DNA from: Streptococcus mitis
GTDB taxonomy: Bacteria; Bacillota; Bacilli; Lactobacillales; Streptococcaceae
Direction of reading: 5' to 3'
Assembly: GCA_001914195.1 (NCBI GenBank)
Contig: MKYF01000007.1
Coordinates: 8,712-72,711, forward strand
Length of the DNA stretch: 64,000 nt
Notes under the pieces: generated by a model
Database searches by the model: none
Told to the model about the DNA's origin: nothing
Seen by the model: only the letters and a program-made list of their open reading frames with translations
Position numbers and translations under genes: made by a program
Shown: one piece after another, positions 60,866 to 64,000 of the stretch
Numbering within the stretch: the first letter of the stretch is position 1
Layout of the letters: each line of letters begins with the position of its first letter

Positions 60866-60995
60866 ATAAAGAGATTTTTTATCGCTAGTTTAATCTACAG
60901 GGGAGTTTCTTTAATATTGTTTCGCCTGTTAAAATGATATGTGATAGCAGGATAAAAAATCTACAAATTAAGTTGGTATCAATATGGTGTAAATG

Positions 60996-61026
60996 GCAAG
61001 TATGTTTTCCATGCTTGCTTTTTTAA
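60996..61026 (+). terminator. Terminator before promoter 2
   Basis: GCAAGTATG-TTTTC-CATGCTTGC then TTTTTTAATTTT. Confidence 0.85.
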
Positions 61027-61032
61027 TTTTTT

Positions 61033-61099
61033 ACAATTCAAGATGTTTTGATGACCATTTATGATGTGAGTGTTCCAAGGATAAAATGAGTGCTATACT
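61033..61099 (+). promoter_or_regulatory. BlpR-type box and promoter 2 (immunity operon)
   Basis: ACAATTCAAG (61033-61042), 11 bases, ACCATTTATG (61054-61063), 30 bases, TGC-TATACT with -10 at 61094-61099. Drives the immunity genes from 61157. Confidence 0.82.
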
Positions 61100-61156
61100 A
61101 GCAGTGTAAAGGTTGTAGCTAAACTAAGATAAAGCATACATTTAGGAGGAAATTTT

Positions 61157-61321
61157 ATGAAGAAAAAAATACTGATTATTTTCGTTCTATATCTGATCAT
61201 GTCTACCCTTCTTTATCCGCTTAGGGAGAGTATTTGGTATCATCTATTTTATACCATAGCCTATATGATTGCGGTTGTGATCTATTTTGCTTTAACTAAA
61301 AAGAAAGGAGCAAAGAAATGA
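61157..61321 (+). CDS. 54-residue membrane protein, first gene of the Blp immunity operon
   Basis: Two hydrophobic segments (ILIIFVLYLIMSTLLYP; LFYTIAYMIAVVIYFAL) and a Lys-rich end. TTTAGGAGGAAATTTT gives a strong ribosome-binding site. Its stop overlaps the next start in ATGA. Small proteins of this kind in blp loci act as immunity factors; the specific role is inferred from position. Confidence 0.75.
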   Translation: MKKKILIIFVLYLIMSTLLYPLRESIWYHLFYTIAYMIAVVIYFALTKKKGAKK

Positions 61322-61722
61322 AAGCTTTTCTTGCTAAAAAACGGAACATCTTCCTTACGAGATTGTTCCTAGGTCAGTTGCCCTTGCTTGTCTCTACTTA
61401 TCTATTTCTATCTCGTCAGTTTTTAAATTTTTCATTGGTTTTCCAATTTCTTTTAGTGGTTATTAACTTGGCCTCTATTTTGGTTACTGTTTACCTCACT
61501 AGGGAGATGAGGATAAGAGAGTTTGAAGATGATGATTTGGTTAGTCCTAGAACCAATCAACTTATGTATATCGGTTTGACAGGTTTTATGTCTATCATTT
61601 GTTTGTATAGAGGTATCACAGCAGGAGAATCTTACCAACAACTAATTGCCTATATTGGCTCTATTCTCTGCTTGCTTATCATGCTTCTACTCATTTGGGG
61701 TTTGAAGTATTATAAAAAGTAG
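61318..61722 (+). CDS. Hypothetical membrane protein of the Blp immunity region
   Basis: 134 residues, four hydrophobic segments, with a charged central loop (TREMRIREFEDDDLVSPRTNQ). It starts within the stop of the preceding gene, so the two are translationally coupled. It resembles other blp/pnc immunity-region membrane proteins, but I cannot name it. Confidence 0.7.
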   Translation: MKAFLAKKRNIFLTRLFLGQLPLLVSTYLFLSRQFLNFSLVFQFLLVVINLASILVTVYLTREMRIREFEDDDLVSPRTNQLMYIGLTGFMSIICLYRGITAGESYQQLIAYIGSILCLLIMLLLIWGLKYYKK

Positions 61723-61804
61723 CTTTCTTTCCTCTTTTATCAGGATATTTGAGTAGAAGACTCTATTAAAAAGTTCGTGAAATAAATGAATGGAGGTATT
61801 TAAT

Positions 61805-62188
61805 ATGAAATACAGATTATTTCTTGTTATTTTCTTGAGTAGTATGTTGAATATTCTTTTAGGGACATTTTTACAAATCTCTAATGTATCGATTGGGTGG
61901 CTTGTTCTCTACAGTGGATTATTTGAAGTAGGAATTTTCCTTCTTGCTAATAAAGGGGTGGCGGTGAAAATCAAGGAAGTAGACATTCGAAACCGCTTTA
62001 AATTTATTTTTGGAAAAACGGTATGGTTTCAAATTCTTTTGCTCATCTTTTTGATGGTCAAACTTTATCTTGGTTTGGATGCGAGGTTGATTTTATTCTA
62101 TGGACATATTTTCATTGTCTTTAATGCCTTAATGTATCTATTATCTAGTAGTCAGGTTAGCCTTAAAAAGAACAAGCTGTCTTCCTAA
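61805..62188 (+). CDS. Hypothetical membrane protein of the Blp immunity region
   Basis: 127 residues from ATG 61805 (8 bases after GGAGG at 61792); a start at 61790 precedes that site and is rejected. Four hydrophobic segments with a basic loop (VKIKEVDIRNRFKFIFGKT). Probably an immunity or accessory protein of the operon. Confidence 0.7.
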   Translation: MKYRLFLVIFLSSMLNILLGTFLQISNVSIGWLVLYSGLFEVGIFLLANKGVAVKIKEVDIRNRFKFIFGKTVWFQILLLIFLMVKLYLGLDARLILFYGHIFIVFNALMYLLSSSQVSLKKNKLSS

Positions 62189-62251
62189 TCTTGCAGTAAT
62201 AGAGCCTGACAAGGCGAGCCATCCTGTCTTGTAGATAGTAGGAGGAATTCT

Positions 62252-62941
62252 ATGAAAAAACACCCTATTCTTTTCAAAACGAGTGCAATTCTTTCTTATT
62301 TGTTTCTGTTTTTCGGACTGTCTTGGACGACCCAATTTTGGAGCAATTATTGGGAGTTCTCGTCTTGGGTAGGAAATATTATCTGGATTCGAAACATCAT
62401 CAGCCTTCTCTTTATCTGCTTGATGATTTGGATTTTGGTTAGGTCGGGCCATGCTTATCTCTTTCGTATCCCTAGAAAAAAGTGGTTGAGCTATTCCGTC
62501 CTGACGGTGTTAGCCGCTGTTGTGCTTATCTGTTTTAACTATCTGACAGCTAAACACGTTCAGGGGACGAACGAAGGTTGGAATTTGTTTATTGCCTATA
62601 GTGAGACCAATTTTGCGGAGTTTGGTGTTTACCTAACCTTAATCGTACTAGGACCTCTGATGGAAGAATTGGTATGTAGGGGATTGCTTCAACATGCCTT
62701 CTTTAAGAATTCGAGATGGGGGCTGGATCTTCTCTTTCCGTCATTCTTATTTGCCTTGCCCCACTTTTCTAGCTTGCCAAGTTTCGCAGATATTCTTGTC
62801 TATACGGCAGTGGGCTGTCTATTTGCCTGGCTAACGCGTTATACGAAGAGTATCTATCCTTCTTATTCGATTCATATTGTTAATAATATCATTGCAAACT
62901 TACCATTTTTGCTCACTTTTCTACATAGGGTCTTGGGGTAA
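62252..62941 (+). CDS. blpY: BlpY, CPBP (CAAX/Abi) family intramembrane protease-like immunity protein
   Basis: 229 residues, about seven membrane segments. The three Abi motifs are intact: EELVCRGLLQHAF (EExxxR), FALPHFSS (FxxxH) and HIVNNI (HxxxN). BlpY is needed for bacteriocin immunity in pneumococcus. AGGAGGAATTCT precedes the ATG. Confidence 0.9.
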   Translation: MKKHPILFKTSAILSYLFLFFGLSWTTQFWSNYWEFSSWVGNIIWIRNIISLLFICLMIWILVRSGHAYLFRIPRKKWLSYSVLTVLAAVVLICFNYLTAKHVQGTNEGWNLFIAYSETNFAEFGVYLTLIVLGPLMEELVCRGLLQHAFFKNSRWGLDLLFPSFLFALPHFSSLPSFADILVYTAVGCLFAWLTRYTKSIYPSYSIHIVNNIIANLPFLLTFLHRVLG

Positions 62942-62981
62942 AAAATAAAAGGCTTGCTTTTCAGCTATAGAGGAGGTTATC

Positions 62982-63230
62982 ATGTATAAACACTTATTTT
63001 TCCTAGATTCCAAAACCTTAGACTGGTTGACGCCCTATATTCTAGTCTTGGCTTCTGACACCATTGCCTTTAATGTTTTTGTGCTAACCTTTGTATCTGT
63101 TGTGATCTTTTATTTTCTGAATCCCATGCTATCTTTAATGGCTATCTTCTTAGGGGCTGGTTATGTGGTCGGATTTTGGTTACTCAAATGGTTTGTTTTG
63201 GAAAGGTTAGAGCTAAAGGATGACGCGTAG
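62982..63230 (+). CDS. blpZ: BlpZ, small membrane protein
   Basis: 82 residues with two to three membrane segments (LTPYILVLASDTIAFNVFVLTFVSVVIFYFL; LSLMAIFLGAGYVVGFWLLKWFVL). It matches the pneumococcal BlpZ between blpY and pncP in sequence and position. Function unclear; associated with immunity. AGAGGAGG ribosome-binding site. Confidence 0.88.
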   Translation: MYKHLFFLDSKTLDWLTPYILVLASDTIAFNVFVLTFVSVVIFYFLNPMLSLMAIFLGAGYVVGFWLLKWFVLERLELKDDA

Positions 63231-63259
63231 GAAGTCTGTTTGGTGAGGAGGATAGCTTT

Positions 63260-63871
63260 ATGGAGTTTTTTGATAAATTTCATGCCTTGTGCTTTGGATT
63301 TTTAGTACTACTAATCGTCATTACAGTTCCTTATACGATTAACCATGGGGATTTTTTTCAAAATGAATCTGAATTGATTATTGTAAGTCTTCTAGTAACC
63401 TCGCTGAGTGTTGTTTATGCTAGAAAGTTTGAAATGATTTCTTTTGGGATGTTAAGCAGGAAACAACTTTTGCTTTTCACTGCAATCTTTCTTCTAAGTG
63501 TACTTGAGACGCTGGTTTATATTCATTTCTTCGCTGTTTCTTCTGGCTCAGGGGTTCAACACTTGGCGGAACTCAGTAGAGGAATTTCTCTGTCTTTGAT
63601 TTTGACTACCTCAGTTTTTGGACCAATCCAGGAGGAACTCATTTTCAGAGGACTTCTTCAAGGTGCGGTTTTTGACAATTCTTGGTTAGGGCTTGTGCTA
63701 ACTTCCTCTCTCTTTTCTTTCATGCATGGACCTTCTAATGTCCCTTCGTTTATTTTTTATATACTTGGGGGCTTGTTGCTGGGCTTTGCTTATAAAAAGA
63801 GCCAAAACTTATGGGTTTCTACTCTAGTCCACATGTTTTACAACAGTTTGCCACTCTTATATTATTTATAA
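63260..63871 (+). CDS. pncP: PncP, CPBP (CAAX/Abi) family protease-like protein
   Basis: 203 residues, about six membrane segments. Motifs QEELIFRGLLQGAVF, FSFMHGPSN and HMFYNSL are intact. It ends the blp immunity operon as in pneumococcus. GTGAGGAGGATAGC precedes the ATG. Followed by a terminator. Confidence 0.88.
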   Translation: MEFFDKFHALCFGFLVLLIVITVPYTINHGDFFQNESELIIVSLLVTSLSVVYARKFEMISFGMLSRKQLLLFTAIFLLSVLETLVYIHFFAVSSGSGVQHLAELSRGISLSLILTTSVFGPIQEELIFRGLLQGAVFDNSWLGLVLTSSLFSFMHGPSNVPSFIFYILGGLLLGFAYKKSQNLWVSTLVHMFYNSLPLLYYL

Positions 63872-63918
63872 AAATTATGAAAAGGTAAGCAGAAGAAAGA
63901 GCCAATGTCATTAAGTTA

Positions 63919-63957
63919 AGAAATTCAAATACAATTCTGTATTTGGGTTTCTTTTTT
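63919..63957 (+). terminator. Terminator of the Blp immunity operon
   Basis: GAAATTCAAATACA pairs with TGTATTTGGGTTTC, then TTTTTT. Confidence 0.85.
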
Positions 63958-63990
63958 ATGTGATAAACTATAATTAAGGAGGTATTTCCC

Positions 63991-64000
63991 ATGATAAAAC
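63991..64000 (+). CDS. Start of a further gene, cut by the window
   Basis: ATGATAAAAC begins 10 bases before the window end. TAAGGAGG at 63975 is an excellent ribosome-binding site and AACTATAATT a likely -10. Only three codons are visible, so no product can be given. Confidence 0.55.

Overview
The window is a piece of chromosome from a Streptococcus of the mitis group (S. mitis, S. pneumoniae, S. pseudopneumoniae and relatives). This rests on pneumococcus-type BOX repeats (six copies) and one 107-bp RUP-type repeat, the ami, piu, endA, epuA and blp genes, a YSIRK/LPXTG surface endo-glycosidase, and codon use typical of a ~40% GC firmicute. Several blocks that I remember as separate in reference pneumococci (asnA-endA, ami, murI-scp, piu, pgk-glnA, hrcA-dnaJ, blp) follow each other here, so the order differs from those genomes. 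No complete insertion sequence, prophage or CRISPR array is present.

Layout: 1-8300 holds asnA (5' end cut off), rsmD-coaD-sepM, a DUF1146 gene, an AT-rich acyltransferase that looks inserted, murA-epuA-endA and a CNNM/CBS membrane protein. 8300-8530 holds tRNA-Cys (minus strand) beside a possible integrase scrap. 8600-15240 is the amiACDEF oligopeptide importer behind a CodY-like box. 15300-19300 holds RUP and BOX repeats, mleR, an XRE regulator, the malolactic enzyme gene mleS and a transposase relic. 19317-22516 is an aromatic-amino-acid-type ABC importer (trpXYZ family) behind a leader-peptide attenuator. 22800-29050 is the housekeeping string yneF, murI-rdgB-yfcE-cbpB-xerD-like-scpA-scpB-rluB-yidD. 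29187-34044 (minus) holds the piuBCDA iron importer and galE. 34340-37541 holds pepA with an EntA-type immunity gene and a Na/Pi cotransporter. 37841-47120 holds the GH85 surface enzyme, pgk with a duplicated 3' tail, a FUSC-like protein and glnRA. 47124-48635 is a PadR/DUF2812 cassette. 48660-54318 is the hrcA-grpE-dnaK-dnaJ heat-shock cluster with two CIRCE elements and highly structured intergenic RNA. 54692-57300 holds HIT and ecsAB. 57306-63871 is a blp bacteriocin-immunity locus.

Most notable result: upstream of trpXYZ a 19-codon ORF ends in a Phe/Tyr-rich run (FYFSYF), and after its stop come seven segments (A-G) in which each neighbour pair is complementary (A:B, B:C, C:D, D:E, E:F, F:G), with F:G a rho-independent terminator. 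This fits a 'domino' transcription attenuator that reads Phe/Tyr-tRNA charging, an unusual design in a firmicute where T-boxes are normal.

The blp locus keeps the regulators blpR and blpH, three BlpR-type promoters of identical geometry (paired ~10-bp repeats 21 bp apart, then exactly 30 bp to the -10) and the immunity genes. It shows no blpC pheromone gene, no blpAB exporter and no intact bacteriocin gene; one BlpR-type promoter leads only to what looks like a decayed double-glycine leader. The strain may therefore sense or resist more than it produces, unless the missing genes lie elsewhere.
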